Source: Candidatus Mycoplasma liparidae | GTDB taxonomy: Bacteria; Bacillota_I; Bacilli_A; Mycoplasmatales; Mycoplasmoidaceae | Assembly (NCBI GenBank): GCA_009884515.1 | Contig: RHHX01000002.1 | Coordinates: forward strand, 124,001-188,000 | Length of the DNA stretch: 64,000 nucleotides | Direction of reading: 5' to 3' | Shown: positions 1 to 11,842 of the stretch, piece by piece | Layout of the letters: each line of letters starts with the position of its first letter | Position numbering within the stretch: position 1 is the first letter of the stretch | Notes under the pieces: generated by a model | The model's input: the letters and a program-made list of their open reading frames with translations, nothing else | Database searches by the model: none | What the model was told of the DNA's origin: nothing | Translations under genes and position numbers: made by a program

Positions 1-930
1 TTTTGTTAAATATTTAACAAAAGAAAAAATATATCAAATATCTATAATTAACGAATTAAAATATAGATTAAAATTTTTCAACAGGTCAAGATATCTTCAA
101 TAAATTAGAAGTATTAGAACAAAATAATAACTATGTCAAAAATTATATTAAAAATAATAAAGATTTAAATGAATTTTTTCTGAAAAAGAAATTGGCATTT
201 TAAAAATAATGAATATGTTTCTAACGAGAAATATAGTGATTTTAAAAATGCAAGAGAATCTCGAAAAGTTAGTGCTGAATATGATGATTTTGTTTCTAAA
301 AGTAATAAGTTATATCTTTTGTTACTTCACATTTAGAATTAACAGATGAAAATGGTGATATTAACCATCATGATGAATTAAATTTTTCTGAAAATGAAAT
401 GAAAAAATTAGTTAAAGAATCTAAATAAAAATTAGCTCATGTTATGATTCAAAAGATGAAAAATAAATATTATGATCGAAAAACTTTTATATAAAATTGA
501 AGAATAATTTAATTCCTCAAGCAAAATTAATAGAATTATTAAAAACATTATTCTTGATATTTATGATCAATCTTTTTTAGAAATAACAAATCAGATAGAT
601 GTAGATATTGAATCAAGAAATTCGGATTTTTATTTAGAAGTAAACAAATTAAAAGACTCTATTAAAGTTGTTGTAATTAATAATTTTCAAAAATTAGTTT
701 TAAATCCAAAGAAATTCCTGAAAGAAATGAAATAGATAAAAAAATAAAACAAAATTTAGTTAATGATAATAGTGAAGGTAAATTAATGAAAAAATATTAC
801 AAAATATCGATTAATATCAAGAGATAAAGTTGATAAATTAATTAAAGAATTAGAAGCAATTGAAGAAGAAAATACAGTTGACATATTTAAAAAACATCAA
901 GTATTACGTTAATTCATGGCGAACTTGCTA
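1..930 (+). pseudogene. Decayed coding remnants, unidentified
   Basis: No open frame longer than about 60 codons survives, yet the plus strand has coding-like lysine/asparagine/glutamate-rich stretches that jump frame and are cut by TAA codons, for example near 125-175, 330-430 and 480-700. This looks like one or two eroded genes, possibly coiled-coil rich. I recognise no family. A hairpin terminator follows at about 950. Confidence 0.4.
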
Positions 931-948
931 ATCATACTCTTACAAATA

Positions 949-993
949 GTAAATACACACTAAAATTTATTAACTTTAAGTGTGTATTTATTT
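949..993 (+). terminator. Hairpin terminator after decayed gene
   Basis: An inverted repeat pairs taaatacacact (about 950-961) with the complementary agtgtgtattta (about 979-990), followed by a T-rich run. It closes the eroded plus-strand coding region. Confidence 0.6.
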
Positions 994-1261
994 CTTTATT
1001 TTTGATATTTTTATCATTTTTTTGACTATAGATATTAAATTTGTTCAATTTTTCTTAATTATTTTAACCAAAATGAATAACAAAAGGTATAGTCAAGGTG
1101 AATACTAATAATATAAGAAAGAAATATATAGTCAAGTTATTCTATTGTTTTTTTAAAGTATTTTAGGAGTCTAAAAAAATTTATTATAAATTGGTATTAT
1201 ATTTTAAAAAGTAACAATAAAAATACTAGCATTTGTTTCAAAATATGATTCTACTAAAATA

Positions 1262-1706
1262 CCATTCCATTATTTAGAATTTCTCTTTTCCTTATAGTTC
1301 ACTATGAACCGTTACTATGACTGAATCAATCACAACAATGTCAGCAATTTTATTCTCAATAACAAGCTCTAAAAACTTCGAATAATTCTTCACCTGTATT
1401 TGGTTTAACTATTGAAATATTATCTAAATAAGTTCTAATATTTTTAGCATATTCGCTATTAAATATATGTTTAACATTAATGAATATAACTTTATAACCA
1501 TCCTTTTGACCTTGAGTTAACATTTGAAGTGATATTGTTGTTTTAGCAGAAGATTCATTTCCAAATATTTCAATTATTCTGCCTTTTGGTATTTGATTTA
1601 TTCCTGTTATTTTATCTAAATTTAAACTTCCTGTTTTATAAATACCACATGTGAAATTATCATTACCTAAATAAATTAAATCTTTCCTAATTTTAATTCT
1701 ATTAAT
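1262..1706 (-). pseudogene. recA: recA fragment 1 (N-terminal half, frameshifted)
   Basis: Reverse-strand reading gives a clear RecA core: TGSLNLDKITG, then GRIIEIFGNESSAKTT, which is the RecA Walker A with glycine-to-alanine and proline-to-asparagine changes. A frame then continues through NSEYAKN and PNTGEELFEV. After a frame jump near 1380 come IADIVVIDSV (RecA Walker B region) and a stop. The gene lacks its start and whole C-terminal half, so it cannot make recombinase. A second fragment of the same part lies at 2440-2745, on the other side of a surface-protein gene. Identity is secure from motif order; inactivity is inferred from the frameshift and truncation. Confidence 0.8.
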
Positions 1707-1716
1707 TTATAAATAA

Positions 1717-1745
1717 AAAAAACTTACTATCAAAAATAAGTTTTT
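1717..1745 (-). terminator. Terminator of the surface-protein gene
   Basis: The stem aaaaactta...taagttttt lies just past the stop codon of the minus-strand leucine-rich repeat gene, with T-rich sequence on the reverse strand. Confidence 0.6.
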
Positions 1746-1752
1746 AAAATCA

Positions 1753-2403
1753 TTATTGTTTCATTTTTTTACGATAGATTAAAACCCCGCCAATAATCAA
1801 ACCAATTAATAGAAGACCTCCACCAACAGAAGCACCGATAATAATACCTAGATTATCATTAGTAGTAGGTGGATTAACAATAGGAATAATTTGCAATTTA
1901 TCCATTGTAGTTCCTCATTTTATTGCATTTTCCACACTAACAAATATGTTAGTACTTTCTGTTAATTTAATTCCTTTTGGAATTATGCTTGTTGTTCTAG
2001 TAAAAGCACCAGTACCAATATTTGTTGCAGCTAGTAAATCAATAGTAGTTAAATTAGTTGCTCCTTGAAAAGCAGTAGCACCAATACTTGTTATATTAGG
2101 TAAATTAATAGTAGTTAAAATAGTTGCTCCTTGAAAAGCACTTTCACCAATGCTAGTATAATCAATAAAATCACTTGCTACTAAACTACCATCTCATTTT
2201 GGTCCTTTACTTGCGATAAGGATATCAGCATCAGCTTTAGTAAATATTTTTTCAACTTTAGAAATGTCTATTAATTCTATAATTAATGAATCATTTTCAT
2301 TCAAAGTTCGACTTGATTTATTACTTAATAATGTAATTGATAACAAAATTGAAAGAAAAATACCTCCTAATAATATTGTTGTTTTGTGAAATTTTTTATT
2401 CAT
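1753..2403 (-). CDS. BspA-like leucine-rich repeat surface protein
   Basis: A 216-residue protein starting at ATG 2403. A -10 like TATAAT lies about 20 bases upstream. Residues 1-25 form an N-terminal hydrophobic anchor/signal (ILLGGIFLSILLSITLL). A spacer contains KIFTKADADILIASKG. Then come short LRR_5/BspA-type repeats (TTINLPNITSIGATAFQGA, TTIDLLAATNIGTGAF). A C-terminal membrane segment (IIIGASVGGGLLLIGLII) is followed by basic YRKKMK. The layout suggests an outward-facing protein with a short cytoplasmic tail. It is a paralogue of the product at 11843-12706, with the same N-terminus and tail. No lipobox cysteine is visible. Such repeats often mediate adhesion or antigenic variation in related bacteria; that role is inferred. 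Confidence 0.8.
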
Positions 2404-2439
2404 TTTATTCTTTCTTTATATAATAATTATAGATTGGTA

Positions 2440-2745
2440 TTGAAATATTATTTAAATAAATTCCTAAATTTTTAGTATACCAGTCATTAAATCTATGTTT
2501 AAGATCAATGAATATAACTTTATAACTATTTGACTTTGAGTTAATATTTGAAGTGATATTGTTGTTTTAGCTGAAGATTCATTTTCAAATATTTCAATTA
2601 TTCTGCTTTTTGGTATTTGATTTATTCCTGTTATTTTATCTAAATTTAAACTTCCTGTTTTATAAATACCACATGTGAAATTATCATTACCTAAATAAAT
2701 TAAATCTTTCCCTAATTTTGATTCTATTAATTTAAATTATTTTCA
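2440..2745 (-). pseudogene. recA: recA fragment 2 (Walker A region)
   Basis: Nearly the same sequence as the fragment at 1262-1706: TCGIYKTGSLNLDKITG, then an IIEIF.NESSAKTT Walker A (GRI changed to SRI), then SLQ.LTQSQ. The frame is lost afterwards and only about 100 codons remain. It probably arose when a surface-gene cassette inserted into, or recombined within, duplicated recA sequence, because the two pieces bracket 1753-2403 in the same orientation. Confidence 0.75.
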
Positions 2746-3090
2746 AGATGAAACTAAATATACTCAATCAATATTTAAACCGAAAGCTTCTGGCACTCTT
2801 TAAGATATTAAAGGACAAAATGATGTAGCAACTATAAGCAATAATATTTTTAAAATAATTAGAATAAATTCCGTCAAATGGTGAATATAATGTTTTTGAT
2901 GTTAGTGATTATATTAGTTATCATTCCAATGGTGTTTATGTTAATTTTTCATTAATCAATTATTCAAAATAAAGCCTTAGCACTATATTATTAATGAATG
3001 GTGCTGGTAATCAAATTTTTAATAAAAAAATATTAGTGGGAATAAACCAAACAATAGATGCTAAATTTACTACAACATTTAATTAAGGAA
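2746..3090 (+). pseudogene. Phage structural-gene remnant
   Basis: Plus-strand fragments read in one frame as NGEYNVFDVSDYISYHSNG, then VYVNFSLINYSK, a stop, and MNGAGNQIFNKKILVGINQT. The asparagine/glycine-rich beta pattern resembles phage tail or baseplate proteins and matches the style of the downstream fragments. Stops at 2970 and 3083 show it is broken. Confidence 0.4.
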
Positions 3091-3091
3091 A

Positions 3092-3455
3092 ATGATGAAA
3101 AAAAATAAAAGTAATATTTTAACAATCAATTATGAAAATAAGAATATTGAAATTGTCATCCCTAATATTCCAAAAGACAAAATAATGGGTTCATATTTCA
3201 ACAAAATTAAATATGTTGTTAATACAAATTCAAATTATTTTGAATCATATAAACAAAATAAATTAACAGTCAGAAATAGAATAACAATAATTGATAATAA
3301 AATAAGTTATTCAAACCCTCAAGATGAAATTTTTTATAAAAGTATAATTTTACAAAGAAACACAAAATCAATTTCGGTAGCTAATGTTTCGGGACAAATT
3401 CTGCTGCTTGAAACAGTTATTCTGCATTAAGTTTTAAAGGATTTTAAAAGAAGGA
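3092..3455 (+). pseudogene. Frameshifted phage-type structural protein
   Basis: ATG 3092 follows a good ribosome site (aaggaaaatg). The frame gives 112 residues, but the natural C-terminus lies in another frame: after SVANVSG the alternative frame continues TNSAAWNSYSALSFKGF. A one-base change near 3395 therefore truncates it. It is followed by more fragments and then the tail-spike gene, so a role as a phage tail or neck component is likely, but no specific family is recognised. Confidence 0.5.
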
Positions 3456-3686
3456 AACAGGCAAGTTCATTTCAACATAAGCGTCGGAGCTAGTTTAAAA
3501 GGTATTAGTTAAAATTATACAATAGGGATTATAAACGGTGATATAATAAGTGGTATTGATGCAAATGATGTTTATGCTTTTCATTTGCGATTAACTTCAA
3601 AAAATGAATTAACTTTATATTATGGTAACGTAAGCTATTTAATAATTGATGTTAATGAGTTTAAGATTTATGGAAAGCTAAAATAA
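3456..3686 (+). pseudogene. Second phage structural remnant
   Basis: A single frame reads HFNISVGASLKGIS, stop, NYTIGIINGDIISGIDAND, YAFHLRLTSKNELTLYYGN and ends FKIYGKLK at a TAA just before the tail-spike ATG. One internal TAA and the lack of a start mark it as broken. Confidence 0.4.
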
Positions 3687-3688
3687 AA

Positions 3689-5803
3689 ATGAATATAATT
3701 AAAAAAATAGAATTTGTAGATACATTAATTAAGGATGTCGATTCGAGAATGGATCTTGTTAATCAAATTAGAGCTAAAAATTTAAACGAAATAAAATCGG
3801 TAGTTAATTTTAATGCTGATTACATCACTAATACTGTTGAAGTGAATATCAAAGATAAACAGGATACCTTAATTGCAGGAACTAACATTACTATTATCGG
3901 CGATGTGATTTCAACTCATACTGAATCCGGACGTAGTTATACAAATAATTATAATATACAAGATTATAAAGAACTAGCGTCAGGTTCAAATTGAACGAAC
4001 GCGTTTATAAAAATGGCGACTGATTGTGCCAATCAAAGTGATGTATCAATTTTCATTCCAAAATATGAAAATAATTATTACATTAATAGTAGATTTACAT
4101 TAACCGGTTTAAAAAGATTTAGAATTATAGGTGATGGCACGATTGCTCCAGTTAATGGACAAGAACCACAAATTGGAACGTTTGATATGGTTAATTGTTC
4201 TGACGGTATTATTGAAGGTTTGAACTTTTGGGGTAATAAAGATAACACGCCTGATACTAATATCGGGTTACAATCATTAGTGAGATTAAATAATTGTGAT
4301 AGATTAAAGTTCATTAATTTAACTTTTAAACAAACTCATCAAACTGCTATTAATGGCGATTATGATTTAACAAATATTAGTTTTGAGAATATTAATTTTG
4401 AAGATATTGGGGAGCACCCATTTTATTTTGGTGGGACAAATTACAAAAATTTCTATTTTAAAAATATTAATGTTAATGGTTTTGGAACTGGTGCACCTAA
4501 TGAATCGAGAACAATTAACGTTGTTAAATTTAGAACAAAAATAGCAAGTGATATTAAGGCTGAAAATATAATCTTAGATAATATTAAAGCATACGATAAC
4601 AAAGTTGTTAGTGGTAATAGACAGTTGTTAGGTGCTTATAACGTTAGAAGTGTAACTGTTTTAAACAGTTCAATTATTGGAGCATCTACTTCTTTATTAT
4701 CGATCAATACTGGCACTGATAGGGTATATGTTGATAACTGTGTTTCACAAGGTAAGTATCTTATTTATGGAATTAGCAGTGAAAACCCAGGTTCAATTGG
4801 AGAACAAAAAATTACCATTAGAAACTCAAAATTGATAGGTTCTATTTCTAACCTAGGTGATATTGCTTTAATGGAAAATTGTGATTGAACTGCTGCTGAA
4901 AGAAATTTTAACAATTCACTTGATAAATTAGAGAGAAACACAACACCTACTTTTAGAAATAATCGCATCAATATTTTAACAAACAGAATCCATATCGATC
5001 AATTTAATCACAAAACATTTATTTTTGAAAATAATACTTTTTTTGGAACTACAACGGCTCCATATTTTGAATTATCAAAAAATGATACGATATTAAATGG
5101 CGATATTATTTTTAGAAATAATATTTTACAAAATTCGATAACATCGTTTTGTAAGATAGCATCACCATTTTTAAAAAGTTCAATTTTTATAGGGAATAAA
5201 TTAAACGCAATAATGATTGTAAGTGATTTTAATAATGAAATTGAAGGTTTAATCAAAATAAATAATATTTATAGATTAACACCTGGTTTTGAAATTACTG
5301 GTAAAAATGGTGTGTTAAATAATAACATTGATTATAGTAATTTTTCAAATCAAATAAATATCTTACAAGAAAAATTAATTGCAGGAGATAACATTACAAT
5401 TGTTGGTGATACTATTAGTGCAACAGGTGGTTCTAGTATTGGTGGTGTTTGAGAAGAACCTGAATTAACGATTGTTAATGGTGAAATAACAGCTGTTCCA
5501 AATTTATTTAATTCGTATAATCAAATAGTTTTAATTAATGGTTTTGATGGTTATGTTTTTAGCGGTTCTTATGGAGCGCCAAATATTAGTTTTAATTCTT
5601 ATCAAAATAGTAGTGAAAATATGATTGGTTTTTCAAAAAATTCTAGAACTTATGAAAGAATAACATTGTCTTATTCTCAAATAACAAGTTCATTAATTTT
5701 AAAAGTTAATGGTGTAAAACGAAATATTGTTAATATTAATGGTTTTATTATTGCGGGTTTAAAAGTAGTTGGGACAAAAACGGTTGTAAAACAAAATAAA
5801 TAG
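3689..5803 (+). CDS. Phage tail-spike/tail-fibre-like beta-helix protein
   Basis: A 704-residue product with TGA-Trp codons at 3992, 4886 and 5450. Residues 1-75 look like a virion-attachment stem ending in LIAGTNITIIGDVIS. Residues about 100-510 are regularly spaced asparagine-rich strands (LKFINLTF, ISFENINFEDIG, FYFKNINVNG) typical of right-handed parallel beta-helices such as tail spikes and pectate-lyase folds. A second copy of the LIAGDNITIVGDTISA motif at 563-578 precedes a C-terminal domain. The motif is common in tail fibres before receptor-binding tips. It sits downstream of broken structural genes and upstream of a small membrane protein. It is the only large intact phage-type gene here, so it may be retained for a surface function; that is inference. 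Confidence 0.7.
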
Positions 5804-5812
5804 AAATTTAAT

Positions 5813-5926
5813 ATGAAAATAATTAACTGCTCAGTTATAGTAGTTGGGATGATTATTCTCGTAACAACAGCAATAACGATTTTTGTTCAAGTAATTATTC
5901 ACAAATTTAACAGAGTGAATAGATAA
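5813..5926 (+). CDS. 37-residue single-pass membrane protein (holin-like?)
   Basis: ATG 5813 lies nine bases after the tail-spike stop. The product is a short N-terminus, a hydrophobic span (VIVVGMIILVTTAITIFVQ) and a basic tail HKFNRVNR. Its stop is inside the terminator stem. Size, topology and place after a tail gene would fit a phage holin or spanin-like peptide, but nothing specific proves this. Confidence 0.5.
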   Translation: MKIINCSVIVVGMIILVTTAITIFVQVIIHKFNRVNR

Positions 5927-5954
5927 TAAAAAACAAGCAAATTTTTTATTATCT
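5921..5954 (+). terminator. Strong hairpin ending the phage island
   Basis: A perfect 13-bp stem, agataataaaaaa with ttttttattatct, and an 8-base loop, followed by T-rich sequence. Confidence 0.7.
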
Positions 5955-5959
5955 TCTTT

Positions 5960-6840
5960 AAAAAATCATGAAGGAACAAAGCTACATGTTTGGTAGTAGG
6001 TCCAATTCTTTCTATTACTTCTCTTTGTTTATACATGAACCTTGTTTTTAATTAGGAGAAATCATAAAGAAATAAAAAGAACTAGAAAAGTTATTAAAAT
6101 AAAAAATAAATACCCTTTTCAATAATACGTTTCTACTTCTAATGCTTTATGGTAATGGTTATAAATTTTTAGTTAAAATACCGAAGCAATCATTTTTTGA
6201 TTTTTATTGATGGTTACTTTATTCTGTTTTGCGTTGTTTTCTTTTTTTATTAAACTTTTTTACAAAGAACATATGATCAGTTACTTCATTATATTTCTGC
6301 TAGTGAAGGGAATTCACATCAAGGAATTTATGATGTTTATTTTTTTAAAAACAAACAATAATACTAATAATGTTTCTGGAAGAAACTTTAAACGAAATGA
6401 ACAATTATTAAACTTGAGTTTAAAACAAAAATCCGAAATATTTATCATTTGTTTTCCTGAAAACATTTTGTAGAAAAACTTTTAATGAAAATTATCTTAT
6501 TGCAAAAGTAAATGAGAATTGATTGAAAATTATCCATCAAAACAATCATCATATCTTATGGTCCATATATAGATTTTATTCATAATGAAATTATGAATAA
6601 ATATGTGCAATATGAAATTGATAATATTTTAATGAAATATGAAAATATTATCAATTATGAAAGAATTAATCATAAAAATACTTTAGCTTTTGATTAAAAA
6701 ACTAATAATAATATTATTGATATATCATATAAAAATGATGTTGGTTTTGGTAACAATAATCAACTTGATAAAGCACAAAACATGGATATTGATAGTGTTA
6801 AAAGTAAATTATTACTTTTAATAAAATAATTTTAATTCTT
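5960..6840 (+). pseudogene. Decayed phage- or plasmid-like region
   Basis: Broken plus-strand frames: LYGNGYKFLVKIPKQSFFDF near 6145-6200, SASEGNSHQGIYDVYFF near 6295-6345, and a longer stretch 6550-6830 containing NEIMNKYVQYEIDNILMKYE and DISYKNDVGFGNNNQLDKA. Frameshifts and stops interrupt all of it. The style suits phage portal or connector genes but identification is weak. The 88-codon open frame at 6207-6473 does not follow the coding signal and is not called. Confidence 0.35.
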
Positions 6841-6862
6841 ATAATCTATAAATTTATTAGAT

Positions 6863-6890
6863 AGTAGTTTGATTCTGCTATTCGGCACCA
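6863..6890 (+). other. tRNA-like 3' end (possible attachment-site remnant)
   Basis: The stretch has a T-arm (agtag, loop TTTGATT, ctgct with one G-T pair), then attcggc, a discriminator A and CCA. This is exactly the 3' part of a tRNA, closest in type to threonine tRNAs ending CGGCACCA. I cannot build the D arm, anticodon arm or 5' acceptor strand upstream. It is therefore either a 3' tRNA duplicate left by integration of the phage-like island, or a strongly diverged tRNA. A terminator follows 14 bases later. Confidence 0.4.
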
Positions 6891-6903
6891 ACTCTCTAAA
6901 ATT

Positions 6904-6932
6904 AAAAACCTTTATTTTAAATAAAGGTTTTT
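6904..6932. terminator. Hairpin terminator
   Basis: Stem aaaaacctttatt with aataaaggttttt and T runs on both strands. It can serve the tRNA-like end on the plus strand and the HNH gene on the minus strand. Confidence 0.7.
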
Positions 6933-6990
6933 TTATTCTTTATGAAACTTTAATAAGATTAGTAAAAATGTAACGATCTTAAATTGAAAA

Positions 6991-7260
6991 CTAATTTTTA
7001 CTTCTATTACATCTAATATGAACAGCTTGTAAATTATCAATAGAGTTATTAACACCTTTTGATTTTGGTATTATATGAGCTATATTTCAAGCGTATAAAC
7101 TATTTTTTTGAGAAATAACACTCTCATGTGAACCATATAACATTGTTTCTCAACAGATTCCACATAATCGATGATCGTTAGGAGAATAATCATTATTTCT
7201 GCAACTACAATATGGAGCGTTTTTTCATATTGTTTTTGTTTTATTATTATATTTATCCAT
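6991..7260 (-). CDS. Small HNH endonuclease
   Basis: 89 residues, start ATG 7260. It carries zinc-type cysteines (YCSCRNND and RLCGICWE) and an HNH core WNIAHIIPKSKGVNNSIDNL ending in AVHIRCNRSKN. The invariant DH of the sister copy at 36315-36596 (WNIDHIKP) is AH here, so the first catalytic aspartate is replaced and activity may be reduced. Remnants of the TOPRIM-like gene that precedes the sister copy lie directly upstream, so this is what is left of a second AAA-TOPRIM-HNH module. Confidence 0.75.
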
Positions 7261-7560
7261 TATTCTTTAACTTCTATTTCTTCATAAGAAAAACATTCAT
7301 TACAACATCCTGGATACAAAGTATAAACATGACAATCACATCCCCATTGATACAATTTTCTACTATTTTAATCATCCATTGCCTCTTTCTAAAATTGTAA
7401 TTAAATCAATAAAATTTGATTTAGGATTATTTATTATATTTATATAATATTTAAATTGTTTTCCATGTTCTAGTTATTCAGATAAAAATCAAGTATTTTA
7501 CCTAAAGATTTTGGTTCATTATTATATTTGTCTATTTTTTTTCAATTCAATTTTTATGCA
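7261..7560 (-). pseudogene. Remnant of TOPRIM-like (RloB-type) gene C-terminus
   Basis: The reverse strand shows WIEKKIDKYNNEPKSLGKIL, comparable to WIENKINEYLK...VKSLQEILK in the intact gene at 36571-37173. A frame jump follows, then KYYINIINNPKSNFIDLITI. The match in position relative to the HNH gene supports an eroded copy of the same operon. The final stretch toward the HNH start includes PGCCNECFSYEEIEVKE in yet another frame. Confidence 0.5.
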
Positions 7561-7700
7561 ATTATTCTTCCTCATAATATTTAATTTATTTTAAATATGT
7601 ACACTCCACAAAAGAAAAATATATAGTATCTAATGATTTAATTAATTTTAATTTTTGATAAATCTTTAATAAGTTTTATAATATATTTAAAATAAGGAAA
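7561..7700. other. Intergenic and promoter region of mod
   Basis: No coding signal. An aaggaaa ribosome site at about 7694 precedes the mod ATG at 7708. The region is A/T runs with several possible -10 boxes (for example taatatattt near 7680), none decisive. Confidence 0.4.
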
Positions 7701-7707
7701 ATAAAAC

Positions 7708-9503
<1,796 letters not shown>

Positions 9504-9506
9504 TTT

Positions 9507-11711
9507 ATGCAACTTACTAATTCACAAAACAGAGTAGTTTCAAAATTATTTAATAAATACTTAAAAAGACAAGAATATAAATTTGTTTCATTTAAAGCTC
9601 CAACTGGTTCTGGTAAAACATTTATGGCATCTGAACTTATTTCTAGAATTTTTTCTGAAGAATATGGAAAAAACAAAACAAAAACTGTTATAGTTTTTGC
9701 TACTGTTTCTAATGCCGAATTACCTAAACAACTTTCATTAAAACTAGAAAATTATAAAAAATATCATGAATTTAAAAATTATACAATTGAATATATTTTT
9801 TCTCCTTCTACTAGTAAATCAAATAAATCTGAAGATATAAAAGAATTTGATTTAAAAGATAATAAAGTTTTTGTTTTTGGAACTTCTTCATTTAGAGAAA
9901 ATACCTTATTTCATCAAAATAAAACATTAGAAAATTTTATTCAAGAAGCTAAAAATCAAAATTATGAAATTATTTTTATAAGAGATGAAGCACATATAGG
10001 TTCTAGGAGAGAATTACCTAAAGATTTATTAGAAAACTTTGATGATAAAGTTAAAACAGCTGCAAGTTTTGTTATTGAAATGACTGCAACACCAAAAAAA
10101 GATAAAAATTTTGTTGAATTAACGATGAAAGAAATTAGTGAAGATGATGTCTTTTTACTTAAAACTAAACAAGCGCCTTTGGATTTTAATTCTAATGAAA
10201 TAGAAAATGAAGAATTAATTGATCATGCAATAGCGACTTTTATTGAAAGTAAAAAAGAATATGAAAAGATAGAAAATATTATTATTCAACCAGCTATGTT
10301 AATTCAAATTATGAATGATGCTGATAATAAAAAGAATTTTCAAAAAAATAAGGATTTCAAGGAAGGACTAGAACTATTAGAAAAAAAATTAAATCAAAAT
10401 GGTTTAAAATATCTAAAATACTTAAATAGTAAACCAGAAGTTTTTAATACAAATGTTCCTGCAACTTTAGAATATGCCTCTAAACTTGATTCACATATTG
10501 ATGTAATTATATTTAAAGTCGGACCTGCAACAGGTTGAGATATTCCTAGAGCTAATATGTTATTGCAATTAAGAAATGTTTCTTCTGAAAGTCTTAATAC
10601 TCAAACTGTGGGAAGAATTATGAGAAATCCTATTCCATCATTAGAATGAAACAAAATTACTGATAAATATTATTTATATTCAAATTATCAAAAACCTAGT
10701 AGAGATTTAGCTACTTATAATTTAAAAGATGAATTTTTAGAAAAAAAATTATATTTTGGACAAGTTAACCAAGAGTCAAAAATATTTATTGAAAATAATG
10801 AATCATATAGAAATTCTATTATTGATTACATTAAAGGTGTTGATTTTAGAAATATTATTCAAGATTTAAATGATGATGAAATAATATATAATTCTATAAA
10901 TTATGGAACAGTAGTTCAAATTAATAAAATTGTAAATTATGTTGACTTAAAAATTTATAATATCAAAAAATCACTTGAATTAGAAAAAGCATTTAAAGTT
11001 AGTTTATTTAATAAATATTTAGAAGAAATTAGTAATAAGACACATAAAAATATTGAAAAAATAAAATATGCTTTTTATAATTTGTGTATAACAAAAATTA
11101 AAGAAATTATGAAAGAAAATACTGATTGAATTCATAGTGAAGATCCTTATATTATTAGGGATAATGGAAGATTATTATCCAATTATAGTATTTGAATTGA
11201 TAATGAAAAACCAAAAAAATTTAATTCAGAAAAATTTAAAAATTATGGTTATTTTCTTATTAATGAAAGTAATAAGAAAAATAATATTCAATTTTTAGAC
11301 TCAAATCCAGAATTAGTTTTTTTTGAAAAATTTATGAAAGAATTACCTCAAGATAAAAAAGATGAAATAAAATTTTTTGCAAAAATGCCAACACTTGGAT
11401 CAGGAATTTATTTTGAATATTATTCAAGTGAAGATGCTTCAATTAAAAAATCTTATATGGATGTTGCTATTGAATATAAAAATAAAATTATTATGGTTGA
11501 AATAAAATCTAAAGAAAATGATTATGATCCTAAAAAAACTGATAATTTAGTTACTGCATATAAAATGTATATGCAAAATTGTTCTAATACAAATCTTAAT
11601 TTAGTTGTATATAAACATGATCAAACAAATAGTCAATTATCCCTTATGATTGATGGGGTATGAGTTGAAAATTCAAGTTTTAATAATGCGATAAATAATT
11701 TACTTAATTAA
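9507..11711 (+). CDS. res: Type III restriction enzyme subunit (Res), helicase-nuclease
   Basis: A 734-residue superfamily 2 translocase. Walker A APTGSGKT at 31-38, DEAH-type box IRDEAHIG, motif III MTATP, and late motifs DVIIFKVGPATGWD and TQTVGRIMRNP. The C-terminal third holds a PD-(D/E)XK nuclease: YMDVAIEYKNKIIMVEIKSK, with the expected aspartate and E-x-K. It starts three bases after the mod stop, so translation is probably coupled; without Mod it should not restrict DNA. All 734 codons are open with TGA as Trp, so the system is kept by selection despite the OFF mod. A terminator follows. Confidence 0.92.
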
Positions 11712-11720
11712 AATATAATA

Positions 11721-11752
11721 AAAAACCTTTATCTTGAGATAAAGGTGTTTTA
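11721..11752 (+). terminator. Terminator of the mod-res operon
   Basis: Stem aacctttatc with gataaaggtg and T-rich tail, ten bases after the res stop. Confidence 0.7.
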
Positions 11753-11773
11753 TTGCTTTCTTTTGTATAAGTA

Positions 11774-11804
11774 TTGACATTGTATATATATATATATATA
11801 TAAT
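11774..11804 (+). promoter_or_regulatory. Promoter with (TA)10 spacer, likely phase-variable
   Basis: A perfect -35 TTGACA at 11774-11779 and a perfect -10 TATAAT at 11799-11804 are separated by 19 bases, nearly all of them a run of TA dinucleotides (11783-11802). Loss of one TA would give the optimal 17. Dinucleotide slippage in the spacer would tune transcription of the surface protein that starts at 11843. The arrangement parallels the known TA-spacer switch of Haemophilus hif fimbriae. Confidence 0.75.
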
Positions 11805-11842
11805 GTCTTTATTAAATATAGTTTTAATCAAAGGGGAATTAA

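Noticed and set aside
6207..6473. 88-codon plus-strand frame
   Set aside because: The protein-like signal of this stretch runs in other frames (for example SASEGNSHQGIYDVYFF), so this is not the gene frame.
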